Source: Kocuria marina (GTDB taxonomy: Bacteria; Actinomycetota; Actinomycetes; Actinomycetales; Micrococcaceae). From it: 50,350 nt of DNA. The stretch's first letter is position 1, and each line of letters begins with the position of its first letter. Below the pieces are notes generated by a model. The model did not search any database and was not told the DNA's origin. It worked only from the letters and a program-made list of their open reading frames with translations. Below are positions 1 to 10,134 of the stretch, in pieces. Location: contig NZ_JROM01000056.1 of NCBI RefSeq assembly GCF_000786655.1, positions 1 to 50,350 on the forward strand. Reading direction: 5' to 3'. Position numbers and translations under genes: made by a program.

Positions 1-2
1 TT

Positions 3-1562
3 CCCATTCGCCAGTTCCTTCGGCATAACTCCATCCTCGTTTCCAAGGTCAGGAGCCTCCAACAAACTCAGGGCGCTTCAATGCTCACCAACGACCCCTC
101 CGACCGGTGGGTCAACGGCACGATCGCCAAGGTGGCCGACCACTTCTGGGAGGACGGCGAGCTCGTCGTGTACATCGAGCTCCCCGACGGTCACCTGGCC
201 AAGGTCGAGCCCAACCTGTGGGAGGTGACGCGGCCCGCCGTCGAGCACGGAACGCTGCGCCACGACGTGATCGGGACGTACACGCAACTGCCGTTCCGCC
301 TCGCGTGGGCGGTGACCATCCACAAGAGCCAGGGGCAGACGCTCGACAACGTGGTGGTGGACCTGACCGGGGGCACGTTCGCAGACGGCCAGTTGTACGT
401 GGCGCTGAGCCGTTGCACGTCCTTCGAGGGGCTCGTGCTGCGGCGCAACGTGTTGCCGCGCGATCTCAAGGTGGACCAGCGCATCCGCCGCTTCCTGCGC
501 TCGGGATCCCGGGACGCGGATGTGAGCAAGGGCAACGTGTACCTGGGGATCTGCAGCGTGGGGGACGTGGGCGAGCGCTGGCGGCCCCGGCCCGTGGAGC
601 TCGCCCTGGTCACGGACGACGGCCTGGAGCTGAGCACCCTGGTCAACCCCACGCGGGACATGGGGGACGCGCGTAGCGCGTACGGGATCACCGCGGGTCA
701 GGTCCAGCTCGCGCCCCTGCTCACGGACGCGTGGGCCGCGCTCGCCCCGCACCTCGCGGGTCGCGTGCCCGTGGGCGCGGACATCGACCGCCAGCTCGGG
801 TACCTCGATCACGAGCTCAAACGCACGGGGTACGTCACGCACATGCCCCTGGGGTACGACGTCGCCGCGGGGCGCGTCTCCGCCCAGCAGCGCCGCGGTC
901 TCGGGGCGGCGACGGCGCTCGAACGGGCCCGCGCGGTGCGTGAGATCGCGGCGTCGTCGGGCGTCACGGAGGGGCTGGCCGATCCGTTCCCCGAAGCGCA
1001 GGACCGGTCGGGCTATCTCATGCCCCGGCCGGACGGCGTCACCGAGTTCACCGTGCGGTGCAGTGCGGACACCGCGGGGCACCCGGGGGTGGTGCTCGCC
1101 CAGAAGTTGCGGGAGGCCGGGGAGCGCGGGCGGTTCTCCGCGCAGAGCCTCGCGGTGGTGCGGGCCGTGGAGAAACACACGGGTGAGCACATCCTGGACG
1201 CGGAGACCGACGCGGCTCAGGGCATCGAGGCCGCCCTGGTGCCGGGTTCACGGATCTGTTTCACCGGGACGGTGATCGGCCCCGACGGGCGGGAGATCTA
1301 CCGCGAGGACCTCGAGGACATGGCCGTGGAGCGCGGGCTGCAGCCGGTGGCCAATGTGACCAAAACCCGCTGTGACGTCCTGGTCACCGCGGAGGACGGC
1401 TCGCAGTCGAACAAGGCCAAGAACGCCGCGAAGTGGGGCACGCCGGTGTTCACCGCCCGGGAGTTCACGGCGTGGTGGCGGGGTGAGGCCACATCCGCCG
1501 GCCCGGAGTCGGCCGCGGAAGCGGACGTGGTGATCCGACCCCTGACCGATCCGCCCGGCTGA
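3..1562 (+). CDS. Pif1/RecD-like DNA helicase, C-terminal part, with degenerate exonuclease and BRCT domains (5' partial)
   Basis: The frame is open from the left edge, so the true start lies outside the window; the Met at 81 is internal. The first ~150 residues are the end of a superfamily 1B helicase: GASMLTNDP and WVNGT resemble the Pif1/RecD2 SH3-like region, and [12 protein letters not shown] followed by YVALSRC are the late helicase motifs. Next comes a stretch resembling a DnaQ/DEDD 3'-5' exonuclease ([28 protein letters not shown]), but the first Asp-x-Glu motif is replaced by SVGDVGERW, so it is probably inactive. A C-terminal BRCT domain (about 1240-1490; [28 protein letters not shown]) ends the protein. 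BRCT and helicase parts suggest a DNA repair role; the exact function is inferred. Confidence 0.8.
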   Translation, partial: PIRQFLRHNSILVSKVRSLQQTQGASMLTNDPSDRWVNGTIAKVADHFWEDGELVVYIELPDGHLAKVEPNLWEVTRPAVEHGTLRHDVIGTYTQLPFRLAWAVTIHKSQGQTLDNVVVDLTGGTFADGQLYVALSRCTSFEGLVLRRNVLPRDLKVDQRIRRFLRSGSRDADVSKGNVYLGICSVGDVGERWRPRPVELALVTDDGLELSTLVNPTRDMGDARSAYGITAGQVQLAPLLTDAWAALAPHLAGRVPVGADIDRQLGYLDHELKRTGYVTHMPLGYDVAAGRVSAQQRRGLGAATALERARAVREIAASSGVTEGLADPFPEAQDRSGYLMPRPDGVTEFTVRCSADTAGHPGVVLAQKLREAGERGRFSAQSLAVVRAVEKHTGEHILDAETDAAQGIEAALVPGSRICFTGTVIGPDGREIYREDLEDMAVERGLQPVANVTKTRCDVLVTAEDGSQSNKAKNAAKWGTPVFTAREFTAWWRGEATSAGPESAAEADVVIRPLTDPPG

Positions 1563-1568
1563 ATCGGG

Positions 1569-2996
1569 TTACCGGGAACCGGTGGCTGCGGGATCGACGG
1601 CCGCAGCGGCGTCGTCGGGCAGGACCGTGCGCTCGCGGCCCTTGCCGCGCACGAACGTGAAGAACACCGCCGTCATGATGGCGAGCCACGCGAGCCCGGC
1701 GAACAAGGCGATGCGGGTGTCCGGGGTGAAGGCGAGCAGCACGATCACGAACGCCATGAACGCGAGGGCCACGTACGTGCTCACGCGACCGCCGGGCAGG
1801 GGGTAGGAGCTGCGCGGGGCACCGGCGCGGGCGCGCTCGCGGGACATGCCCAGGTGGGAGACGAGGATCATGATCCACACCCACACGGTCGCGAACGTGG
1901 CCAGGGACGCGATGATGAGGAACACGTTCTCCGGGATCACCGCGTTGAGCACCACGCCGATCAACAGCACCACGGCCATGAGCGCCACGGTGAGGGTGGG
2001 CACGCCGCTGCGGCCCACGTGGGTGAACGCGCGCGGCGCGTGGCCTTGCTGCGCGAGCCCGTAGACCATGCGCCCGGAACCGAAGATGTCCGAGTTGATC
2101 GCGGAGATCGCCGCCGTGATGATCACCGCGTTGAGGATGTGGGGTGCGAACGGGATGCCCAGGGAGTCGAAGATCTGCACGAAGGGGCTGACCTCCCCGG
2201 TGACCTCGTTCCACGGGAAGAGGCTCATGAGCACGAACAGGGTCAGCACGTAGAACAGCAGGATCCGCACGGGCACCGTGTTGATCGCGGCGGGGATGGT
2301 CTTGGCGGGGATCCGGGCCTCACCGGCGGTGATGCCGATGGTCTCGATCCCACCGAACGCGAACATCACCACGGAGAAGGACAGCAGCAGACCCGTGAAC
2401 CCGTTGGGGAAGAGGCCGCCGTGATCCACCAGGTTGTGCAGTCCGGGCGGGGTGTCGGAGGGGACGGCGAAGCCGAAGAGCAGGATCGCGAAACCGCCCA
2501 CGATCATGAGGATGATGGCCGTCACCTTCACGACCGAGAGCCAGAACTCCAGCTCACCGAAGACCTTGACGTTGAGCAGGTTCAGGCCGGTGATCAGCAG
2601 CACGATGGCCAGCACCCAGATCCACTGGGGTGTGTCCGGGAACCAGAACTGCATGTAGATGCCGAACGCCGTGACGTCCGCGAGGGCCACGATCGCCATC
2701 TCGAACACGAACGTCCACCCTGTGATGAACCCGGCCAGGGGGCCCAGGTAGCGGCCGGCGTACTGACCGAAGGAGCCCGAGACGGGGTGGAGCACGGCCA
2801 TCTCACCGAGCGCGCGCATCACCAGGAACACCACGGCCCCGCCCACGATGTACGCGAACAGCACCGCGGGGCCCGCGGTCTGGATGGCCGAGGCCGAGCC
2901 GTAGAACAGCCCCGTCCCGATCGCCGAACCGAGGGCCATGAAACGGACGTGGCGCACGGTCAGTCCGCGTTTGAGGGCGGCGGGGAATTCGCTCAC
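1569..2996 (-). CDS. APC-superfamily amino acid permease (AAT family)
   Basis: A 475-residue integral membrane protein with about 12 hydrophobic segments. The N-terminal signature [21 protein letters not shown] and the following [12 protein letters not shown] are typical of the AAT branch (GabP/AnsP/CycA/ProY type), proton symporters for amino acids. The start is GTG at 2994-2996, preceded by AAGGA at a suitable distance. It ends 7 bp from the end of the convergent helicase gene. The substrate cannot be told from sequence; GABA, proline, asparagine or D-Ala/Gly are all possible. It is transcribed divergently from the AbgT gene over about 290 bp. Confidence 0.88.
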   Translation of the reverse strand: MSEFPAALKRGLTVRHVRFMALGSAIGTGLFYGSASAIQTAGPAVLFAYIVGGAVVFLVMRALGEMAVLHPVSGSFGQYAGRYLGPLAGFITGWTFVFEMAIVALADVTAFGIYMQFWFPDTPQWIWVLAIVLLITGLNLLNVKVFGELEFWLSVVKVTAIILMIVGGFAILLFGFAVPSDTPPGLHNLVDHGGLFPNGFTGLLLSFSVVMFAFGGIETIGITAGEARIPAKTIPAAINTVPVRILLFYVLTLFVLMSLFPWNEVTGEVSPFVQIFDSLGIPFAPHILNAVIITAAISAINSDIFGSGRMVYGLAQQGHAPRAFTHVGRSGVPTLTVALMAVVLLIGVVLNAVIPENVFLIIASLATFATVWVWIMILVSHLGMSRERARAGAPRSSYPLPGGRVSTYVALAFMAFVIVLLAFTPDTRIALFAGLAWLAIMTAVFFTFVRGKGRERTVLPDDAAAAVDPAATGSR

Positions 2997-3285
2997 GGGC
3001 GGTCCTTATCGAGGGTTTCCAGGTGGTGGCCGGGACGCCGCACACCAGGCGCGGCCGGATCCGGGCCTCTAGGAGATTACACCGGGCGCGCACCCGCCCC
3101 GGCTCGTGGGGGCGAGGGTGAACGGGGTGCGCGCCGGGATGCAGGTGCGCCGGCGGAACAGGACGCCGGCGTATCGGTGACAAAGGTGCGCCACGTCACC
3201 ACCGCAGAGGCGTAATCACGTGTCATGGCCCCGCGGTTGCGTACGTTGGGCGCAGCACGACTCCGCCGGCAGAACGGAACCAGAG

Positions 3286-4845
3286 ATGTCCTCGTCCACG
3301 CCCCGTGCCCGCTCGCACGGCACACAGAAGGGGACCGGTGGCCTGCTCCGGGTCCTGAACTGGATCGAATGGGTGGGCAACAAGCTCCCCGATCCGTTCT
3401 GGTTGTTCCTCCTGCTCGCGGGGGTCGTGATCCTGCTCAGCTGGATCCTCTCCGCCGTGGGACTCAGCGCCGTCAATCCCGCCACGGGCGAGACGGTGGC
3501 GGTCACCAACCTGTTGGCCCCGGACGGGCTACGCAAGATGGTCGCGGAAGCGGTCACGAACTTCGTGGAGTTCCCGCCCCTGGGTCTCGTGGTCGTGATC
3601 CTGTTGGGCGTGGCCGTGGCCGAACAATCCGGGATGCTCTCCGCGGCGCTGCGCGGTTCGGTGTCCCGTGTGGGACCCAAGTGGCTGACCTTCGTCCTGG
3701 CGCTCACGGGCATCACGGGTTCCATCGCCTCGGACGCGATGTACGTGGTGCTGATCCCCCTGGGTGCGCTCGCGTTCAAGGCCGCCGGTCGGTCCCCGGT
3801 GGTGGGGCTCGTGGTGGCGTTCTGCTCGGTCGCCGCGGGCTTCAACGCGTCCCTGTTGCCGACGGCGTCGGACGCCCTCCTGGGTGGCATCACCACCGCC
3901 GCCGCGGGGCTGATCGACGACAGCGTGATCGTCACCCCGGTCTCCAACTACTTCTTCACCTTCGTGTCCTCGCTCGTGCTCGCGGCGATCATCACCCTGG
4001 TCACGGAGACCGTCCTCTCCAAACGTGGTGCGGCACTCGAGGAGGACACGGACACCAAGCAACAGAACATGGGGGACTTCGAGGACATGCGCCTGAAGCC
4101 CCGCGAGAAGCGGGGTCTGCGCAACGCCGGCATCGCGTTCGCCATCATGCTCGCGATCTACCTCGCGGTCCTGTTGATCCCCGGCTCACCCCTGCGCGCG
4201 GAGGACGGTTCCGTGCTGATGTCCCCGCTGCTGCTCAACGTGGGCATCGTGATCGCGGTGATGTTCGCCGTCGTCGGCTGGATCTACGGACGGGCCGCCG
4301 GGACCATGACCGAGGCGCGACAGATCCCCGAGGCCATGGCCAAGGGACTGACCACCGTGACCCCCGTGTTGGTGCTGTTCTTCGCCGCGGCCCAGTTCAC
4401 CGCGTACTTCCAGTGGTCCGGGATCGGGCCCGTCCTGGCGATCTACGGCGCGGATTTCATCGGCTCCCTGGGACTGCACCCCATCCTCACGTTCACGGGC
4501 ATCGTGGCGATCGTGGCCGTGATGAACCTGCTCATCACCTCGGGCTCGGCGCAGTGGACCCTGCTCGCGCCCATCATGGTGCCCATGCTCATGCTGCTGG
4601 ACGTCTCCCCGGAGATGACCCAGGCGCTGTTCCGGATCGGGGATTCCCCCACCAATGTGATCAGCCCCGTGAGCCCGTACTTCGCTCTGGTCCTCGGGTA
4701 CCTGCGCCGTTACCAGAAGGAAGCGGGCGTGGGCACGCTCATCTCCCTGGTGCTACCGGTCTCGATCGCGATGCTCATCGGGTGGTTCCTGCTGTTCATC
4801 GGGTGGTACCTGCTGGGTCTGCCGCTGGGCCCGCAGGACCTGTGA
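3286..4845 (+). CDS. AbgT-family transporter (p-aminobenzoyl-glutamate/antimetabolite type)
   Basis: A 519-residue membrane protein of the AbgT family. The N-terminal hydrophilic stretch leads into WVGNKLPDPFWLF, a family hallmark, and later ITGSIASDAMYVVLIPLGA, GFNASLLPTASDAL, ITSGSAQWTLLAPIMVPM and GDSPTNVISPVSPYFALVL match the two re-entrant hairpin regions. Length fits AbgT/MtrF. The frame is open 66 bp further up, but ATG 3286 fits family length; its ribosome site is weak. Known family roles are uptake of p-aminobenzoyl-glutamate and efflux of sulfonamides; which applies here is unknown. A strong hairpin follows its stop codon. Confidence 0.87.
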   Translation: MSSSTPRARSHGTQKGTGGLLRVLNWIEWVGNKLPDPFWLFLLLAGVVILLSWILSAVGLSAVNPATGETVAVTNLLAPDGLRKMVAEAVTNFVEFPPLGLVVVILLGVAVAEQSGMLSAALRGSVSRVGPKWLTFVLALTGITGSIASDAMYVVLIPLGALAFKAAGRSPVVGLVVAFCSVAAGFNASLLPTASDALLGGITTAAAGLIDDSVIVTPVSNYFFTFVSSLVLAAIITLVTETVLSKRGAALEEDTDTKQQNMGDFEDMRLKPREKRGLRNAGIAFAIMLAIYLAVLLIPGSPLRAEDGSVLMSPLLLNVGIVIAVMFAVVGWIYGRAAGTMTEARQIPEAMAKGLTTVTPVLVLFFAAAQFTAYFQWSGIGPVLAIYGADFIGSLGLHPILTFTGIVAIVAVMNLLITSGSAQWTLLAPIMVPMLMLLDVSPEMTQALFRIGDSPTNVISPVSPYFALVLGYLRRYQKEAGVGTLISLVLPVSIAMLIGWFLLFIGWYLLGLPLGPQDL

Positions 4846-4870
4846 GGCCCGGCGTATCGGCCCATGCGTG

Positions 4871-4919
4871 AACGGCGCCCCTTCCCAACGTGTGGAAACG
4901 CGTGGGAAGGGGCGCCGTT
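4871..4919. terminator. Perfect 17-bp hairpin, shared terminator
   Basis: Arms 4871-4887 and 4903-4919 are perfect inverted repeats (AACGGCGCCCCTTCCCA) around a 15-nt loop. It lies between the convergent AbgT gene and the 934-residue membrane protein gene, so it probably terminates both. Confidence 0.85.
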
Positions 4920-4936
4920 GCCGGGGAGGTCGGAGC

Positions 4937-7741
4937 TCAGTCGTTGGCGTTGATCGTGAGCTCGTCCCCGGACACGCTCACGGTCCCGTAACCGGAGACG
5001 CTCGAGGTGGTGTCCCGGTCGGTCCAGTCGGCGGGCTCGTCGTCGTACTCCTCGTTGTACTGGTAGTCCAGCCGCACCTCACCGGAGCGATCGGTCGAGA
5101 AGGTCGCCTGGCTCCCGTACGAGGACACCGAGTAGGTGGGGTAGCGCTGGATGCTCCACCGGGGATTGCGGTAGTCCTCGTCGTCACCGTAGATCGAGTA
5201 CCCGAACGGGCAGCCCTCGGGCTCGAACTCCGTGCTCTGGGCACACCTGTCCAGAGTCGCGTTGAGCTGCTTGGTCACGTCCTCCTCCAGGGCGGGCGTG
5301 AAGGACGGTTGGAAGGACATCACGGGCGCGGAGGACGGCGAACCGGCGCGGATCTCCGCCACCTGGTCCCCGCCGTACGTCACGTACTTGCTCGAGGAGC
5401 CCACACCCACGGCGTAGTCACCCGGCAGCACCGTGTACTCCACGGTGTGGGGCTGGCCCTGTGCGTCCACGGACACCTTCTTCCCGTTGACGTCGAGCTC
5501 ACCGACCCCCGCGGGCACCTCCACGGTGAGCGCCTGGTACAGGGGCACCCCCGCGGTCTCGTCCACGCGCCAGGACTTGAACAGACCGTCCCGCGAGTCG
5601 CTGACCATGGGCAGCGCCACGGGCGTGGTGACGCCGTCCTGGGTCACGGTCGCGTTGACCGTGGCGCGGTCCCCGTCGATGGCCGTGTCCTTGATCTCGT
5701 ACGAGGAGATCCGGTTCTGCGCCGCGCCGTAGACGTCGTCGGTGAGCAGGGCGCGCTGACCGCTGCTCACGTTGGGATTCGCGATCTCCGCGGCGTGGGA
5801 GGCATTGCCGTCCGTGACGGATCGCAACAGGTCCTCGGCCTGGTTGTCCGGGCCGAACACAGTGCGGCTCAGTACGGAGAACACCACGGTCGCGAGCACG
5901 GCCAGCAGGATCAGCGCGCCCACGATGATCGAGATCAACCGGATCCGCTTCTTGGTCGCAGGGTCCATGGGTGCGCGCTGCGCGGGCATGCGCGTGGTCG
6001 CCCCGGGATCGTCGTAGCTCGGCAGCACCCGGGTCTCATCGCCGCTCCCGGCGTGGGGTCCGGAGTACGCGGAGGGCGCGTACGGCGTCGCGTCCTGCGT
6101 GGCCGTCGTCGCCGGTTCGGCGCTCGGGTGCTGCGCGGACGACGTCGCTGCGGTGGCTTCCGGAGCGGGCGTCACCCGGGTGCCGGACCCGGCGAGCCCC
6201 GCACCCGCGAGTCCCGCGCCACCCATGGCGGCCGCGGAGGCCACCACGGCCGCCCGGCCCCGGGAGCGCTCCGAACCGCGCAGTCCGCGGGTCACCCGGC
6301 GCGGCAGGGTGTGCATGAACGCGGGCACCACGAAACGGGCAAGCAGTTCGATGATCACGCCCCACACCAGGAACACGAGACACGTCCAGCCGGCCGGCCG
6401 CAGGCTGAACACCGCGTTGCTCGAACCGACCATGCCCCCGGAGGCATATCCGCCCACGCGCAGCAACCACAGGGCCAGCAGGCCCAGCAGGAAGTAGGTG
6501 GCGGGCAGTACCGCCCACGCGAGCGGGGTGCGTGCCACACGCTCGTCCAGGGGACGCACGTGCGCCCACGTGATGGCCGCACACACCGCGGACACGAGGG
6601 CCAGCAGGAGGCACAGCACCACGGCCCACACGGGGACGGTGCCTTCCGACCACAGGTAGAACGCGTCGGAGCGCCCGGTCAGTCCGGTGAGCGACGTCGC
6701 CGCCCCACCCGCCGTGAGCGCGGACAGCAGCGAGAGGACGAACAGCCAACCCACTGCGATCGGCAACCAGAACAGGGCGGAGAAGCCGGCGGGGGCGCCA
6801 CCCTCGACGAACGCGTAGATCAGCAACCCGAGTCCGGCCACGATGCCGAACACCGCGAACTGGACGGCGATGGGCCGCAGCGCCTGCAGCACGCCGGGGG
6901 TCGAACGTTCGGCGCCGACGACGATGCGCCCCGGGGAGACCTGGGTGGAGCGCACGTTCAGGGCGGCCGCCACGCTCAGCAGGCCCACGAGGAACAGGAC
7001 CGGGAAGAGGCCCCCGCCCAGGGCCGTGAGGCGCACGCGGATGTCCGAGGCGAAGAACGGCACGTCCAGGCGCAGCACCGTGAGGGCGGTGACGACCAGC
7101 GCCAGCGCGGCCCACGTCAGTCCGCTCACGGCGGCCATGAGCCACTGCACCCCGCGGGTCTCCCCGCGCATCCGGGTGGAGAGCTTGCGCGCGATGAGCC
7201 ACGCGGTGAGGATCCCGCACGCCAGGGCGAAGTACTGGGGGACGGTGATCCCGGCGGAGGCTCCCTCGCCCCCGAAGCTGAGGATGAGCCGCAGCGGGAC
7301 CAGGGCCGCCATGGCCGCGAGCTGGAACGGGACGGACAGGATCCAGCGCAGCCCGGAGGTGTCGGTGTCCAGGCCCGTGGCGCTGCTGATCTCGTCATTG
7401 AGGCGGTCGGTCGTGGATCCCCCGTCCGAGTCCCCCTGCAGGGCGAGCCCCAGGATGCTCAGCACCAGGGCGATCACGATGCCCCCCACGGTTCCCACGT
7501 AGCCGCCCACGCCCGCGAGCACGGGAACCCACCAGTGCCGCGCGGTCATCGTGGACAGCGCCGCCGGGGGCCGGTGGCCCGAACCCCGGACAGCAGCGGC
7601 GTCGTGCTGTACTCCGGGATCATGCTGTGCCCCGGGGTCGTGGCGCGCGGCCCCCGGTGATGTGGTTGCGGACAATTCTTCGGTGTCGTCGGGACCCGGT
7701 TCGCGGGCCTCGCCCGCCGGGTCGTGCGCCGATGAAGGCAT
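4937..7741 (-). CDS. Large multi-pass membrane protein with extracytoplasmic C-terminal domain, unknown function
   Basis: A 934-residue protein whose family I do not recognise. Residues ~1-60 are charged and Pro/His-rich. About 65-475 hold many membrane segments. A Pro/Ala/Thr-rich cytosolic linker follows, then a single membrane helix near residues 595-622 (after KKRIRL), and then ~310 residues predicted outside the cell. That domain contains one Cys pair (RCAQ...EGCPFG) that could form a disulfide, and an acidic Tyr-rich tail. The late single helix plus exterior domain recalls TcaA/YvbJ-type envelope proteins, but this is only resemblance. The start ATG 7739-7741 is chosen for its AGGGGAG ribosome site; the frame is open 51 nt further upstream without a better start. 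Confidence 0.75.
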   Translation of the reverse strand: MPSSAHDPAGEAREPGPDDTEELSATTSPGAARHDPGAQHDPGVQHDAAAVRGSGHRPPAALSTMTARHWWVPVLAGVGGYVGTVGGIVIALVLSILGLALQGDSDGGSTTDRLNDEISSATGLDTDTSGLRWILSVPFQLAAMAALVPLRLILSFGGEGASAGITVPQYFALACGILTAWLIARKLSTRMRGETRGVQWLMAAVSGLTWAALALVVTALTVLRLDVPFFASDIRVRLTALGGGLFPVLFLVGLLSVAAALNVRSTQVSPGRIVVGAERSTPGVLQALRPIAVQFAVFGIVAGLGLLIYAFVEGGAPAGFSALFWLPIAVGWLFVLSLLSALTAGGAATSLTGLTGRSDAFYLWSEGTVPVWAVVLCLLLALVSAVCAAITWAHVRPLDERVARTPLAWAVLPATYFLLGLLALWLLRVGGYASGGMVGSSNAVFSLRPAGWTCLVFLVWGVIIELLARFVVPAFMHTLPRRVTRGLRGSERSRGRAAVVASAAAMGGAGLAGAGLAGSGTRVTPAPEATAATSSAQHPSAEPATTATQDATPYAPSAYSGPHAGSGDETRVLPSYDDPGATTRMPAQRAPMDPATKKRIRLISIIVGALILLAVLATVVFSVLSRTVFGPDNQAEDLLRSVTDGNASHAAEIANPNVSSGQRALLTDDVYGAAQNRISSYEIKDTAIDGDRATVNATVTQDGVTTPVALPMVSDSRDGLFKSWRVDETAGVPLYQALTVEVPAGVGELDVNGKKVSVDAQGQPHTVEYTVLPGDYAVGVGSSSKYVTYGGDQVAEIRAGSPSSAPVMSFQPSFTPALEEDVTKQLNATLDRCAQSTEFEPEGCPFGYSIYGDDEDYRNPRWSIQRYPTYSVSSYGSQATFSTDRSGEVRLDYQYNEEYDDEPADWTDRDTTSSVSGYGTVSVSGDELTINAND

Positions 7742-8001
7742 TCGTTTCTCCCCTGAATCACGCGATGAAAGCCCAAGAACCCACCTGGGCAATTCCTGAA
7801 TACCAGAAGAATGCGTACGGAAAGCGCCGGGCTATTCGATCGGGGGACAGGTCCGTGAATAAGTCAGTATTTGACGTGTGCGCACGGGGTTCCGGCGAGG
7901 TGTACCGGGACGGCGGCGGGTCGTGTCCGGTGCGGCGTCATCATCCGGCCACGCACGTCACCGAGGGACGGGGCCCGTGACCGTGATGATTGAATGGGCC
8001 C
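7742..8001. other. Divergent intergenic region, 260 bp
   Basis: This separates the leftward membrane protein gene from the rightward GH15 gene and is less GC-rich than its neighbours around 7745-7870. It must hold both promoters, but I cannot assign convincing -35/-10 pairs. No tRNA or small gene was recognised. Confidence 0.5.
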
Positions 8002-10122
8002 ATGAGTACCCCTCTGGAGGACTACGCACTGCTCGCGGACCTGCACACGGGGCCCCTGGTGTCCCGGGACGGGAGCATCGACTGGTTGTGCTTCCCGCGC
8101 TTCGACTCCCCGGCCGTGTTCTGCGCGATCCTGGGGGACGAGGACAACGGTCGCTGGCGGTTGCGGGCCGTGGACGGGGAGGTGGTCTCCCGCCGTTACG
8201 TCCCGGACACGTTCATCCTGGAGACGGAATGGAAGACCCCCACGGGGCTGGTGCTCGTCACCGATTTCCTGCCGCCCAGTGACGACCACGCGGATCTGGT
8301 GCGGCGCGTGAAGTGCCTCGAGGGCACGGTGCAGGTGGAACACGACCTGCGGATCCGCTTCGACTACGGCCGGATCACCCCGTGGGTGCGCCGGGTGGAC
8401 CTGGACAATCCCGCCGACGGGGGCGATCACGCGAAGATGGGCGATTCCCCGTCCCACCCCCACCCGGTGGGCACCTCGGACGTACCGCACCGCAGCGCCG
8501 AGGGGCACGGGGAGGACGGGCCCGACGAGCGTCGTCGTCATGACCGCGACGTCCACGGGGACGGGGACGGGTACGACGCGCGCGCGGCGAGTTGGTACCG
8601 CGGGTTTCGCAACCGGGTCCACGACGCCGCTCACGACGCCGAGGCGAGCGAGACCGTGGGCCAGGGGCTGCTGGCCGTGGCCGGCCCGGACGCCCTGCTG
8701 CTGACGGGGCCCGCCCTGGAGCCGTACCAGCTCGGTCGGGACGACCAGGAGGTGGAGGTCGCCCATGGCGAGGCACACGGACCCGGCGCGGACATCCGCG
8801 CCCTGGAGGGGCTGCGCCGCGGGCACCACGGGACGTTCTCCCTGGACGAGGGGGAGCAACTCGACTGGGTGCTCACGTGGAGCGAGTCCTACCGGGAACT
8901 GCTCGTCCCCGCGGACCCGGAACGTGCGCAGCGGGCCACCCACGAGTTCTGGATGGACTGGTCCTCCGCCGTGGAATGCACCGGTGACTACGGGGACGCC
9001 ATCTCGCGCTCGCTGCTCGTGCTGCGTGCGCTGACCCACTCGGAGACCGGGGGGATCGTGGCCGCGCCCACCGCGAGCCTGCCCGAGGACTTCGGGGGCG
9101 AGCGCAACTGGGACTACCGCTTCACGTGGCTGCGGGACGCCGCCCTGACCATCGAGGTGCTCGTGCAGCACGGCCACCGCCACGGCGCCCTGCTGTGGCG
9201 CGACTGGCTGCTGCGCGCCGTGGCCGGTGACCCCGACCAGCTGAAGATCATGTACGGCGTGGACGGGCGGCGCAATCTCACCGAGTACGAGCTCGAGCAC
9301 CTGAGCGGCTACGAGAACTCCCGGCCCGTGCGGATCGGCAACGGCGCGGAGGACCAGTACCAGGCGGACGTGGCCGGCGAGGTCATGATCGCGCTGGCCA
9401 CCCTCCGGGACAACGGGGTGGAGGAGAACGACTACTCGTGGGGCCTGCAGTGCAACCTCATGTCCTTCTGCGAACTGCACATGGACGTGAAGGACAACGG
9501 GATCTGGGAGATGCGCGGGGACACGCATTTCTTCACCCACGGCCGCGTGATGATGTGGGCCGCGTTCAACGAGGGCCTGCGCGCGGTGCGCGAGCACGGG
9601 CTCAAGGGGGATGTGGAGCGCTGGACCGAGTTGCGGGACCAACTCCACGACGAGATCTGGGAGAAGGGGTACAACGAGGAGCTGGGGATCTTCACCCAGA
9701 CCTACGACAACACGGAGGTGGATGCCTCCCTGTTGCAGTTGCCCCAGACGGGTTTCATCGAGCCCGATCACCCGGCCATGCTGCGCACCGTGGAGCGGAT
9801 CGAGCGCGATCTGCAGGGTGACTACGGCCAGGTGTGGCGCTACCGCACCCCCGAGTCCGGGGAATCCATGGACGGGCTGTCCGGACACGAGTACCCGTTC
9901 GTGATCTGCACGTTCTGGCTCGTGGAGCAGTACGCGCGCTCCGGCCGGCTCGACGACGCCCGCGAGCTCATGCGCACGACCGTGGGCTTCGCCTCGGATT
10001 TGGGTCTGCTCTCCGAGGAGTACGACGTCGCTCAGCACCGCTTGGCGGGCAACTTCCCCCAGGCGTTCAGCCACCTGGGGTTGATCCGTGCCGCGGACGC
10101 GCTGCGGGAGGCGGATGAGTGA
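8002..10122 (+). CDS. Glycoside hydrolase family 15 protein (glucoamylase/trehalase-like)
   Basis: A 706-residue cytosolic protein. It opens with LEDYALLADLHTGPLVSRDG and SIDWLCFPRFDSPAVF, the N-terminal signature of the bacterial GH15 group that includes mycobacterial trehalase. GGERNWDYRFTWLRDA is the core GH15 motif, and DNGIWEMRG carries the likely general-acid Glu. It ends with NFPQAFSHLGLI, also typical. Residues ~135-195 form a His/Asp/Arg-rich low-complexity insertion (8403-8590) between the N-terminal beta domain and the rest. The enzyme would hydrolyse alpha-glucosidic bonds of trehalose, maltodextrin or similar. ATG 8002 is chosen because the family starts here. It converges on the IclR gene with only 12 bp between stop codons. 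Confidence 0.88.
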   Translation: MSTPLEDYALLADLHTGPLVSRDGSIDWLCFPRFDSPAVFCAILGDEDNGRWRLRAVDGEVVSRRYVPDTFILETEWKTPTGLVLVTDFLPPSDDHADLVRRVKCLEGTVQVEHDLRIRFDYGRITPWVRRVDLDNPADGGDHAKMGDSPSHPHPVGTSDVPHRSAEGHGEDGPDERRRHDRDVHGDGDGYDARAASWYRGFRNRVHDAAHDAEASETVGQGLLAVAGPDALLLTGPALEPYQLGRDDQEVEVAHGEAHGPGADIRALEGLRRGHHGTFSLDEGEQLDWVLTWSESYRELLVPADPERAQRATHEFWMDWSSAVECTGDYGDAISRSLLVLRALTHSETGGIVAAPTASLPEDFGGERNWDYRFTWLRDAALTIEVLVQHGHRHGALLWRDWLLRAVAGDPDQLKIMYGVDGRRNLTEYELEHLSGYENSRPVRIGNGAEDQYQADVAGEVMIALATLRDNGVEENDYSWGLQCNLMSFCELHMDVKDNGIWEMRGDTHFFTHGRVMMWAAFNEGLRAVREHGLKGDVERWTELRDQLHDEIWEKGYNEELGIFTQTYDNTEVDASLLQLPQTGFIEPDHPAMLRTVERIERDLQGDYGQVWRYRTPESGESMDGLSGHEYPFVICTFWLVEQYARSGRLDDARELMRTTVGFASDLGLLSEEYDVAQHRLAGNFPQAFSHLGLIRAADALREADE

Positions 10123-10134
10123 TCGGCCCGCCGC

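Noticed and set aside
4868-7660. A 930-codon open frame on the plus strand opposite the large membrane protein
   Set aside because: Its product is rich in Arg, Gly, His and Gln without domains, and it exists because GC-rich third positions suppress stops. The opposite strand encodes clear membrane helices and has a good ribosome site.
7864-10074. A 736-codon open frame antisense to the GH15 gene
   Set aside because: The sense strand has diagnostic GH15 motifs throughout, so the antisense frame is a shadow.
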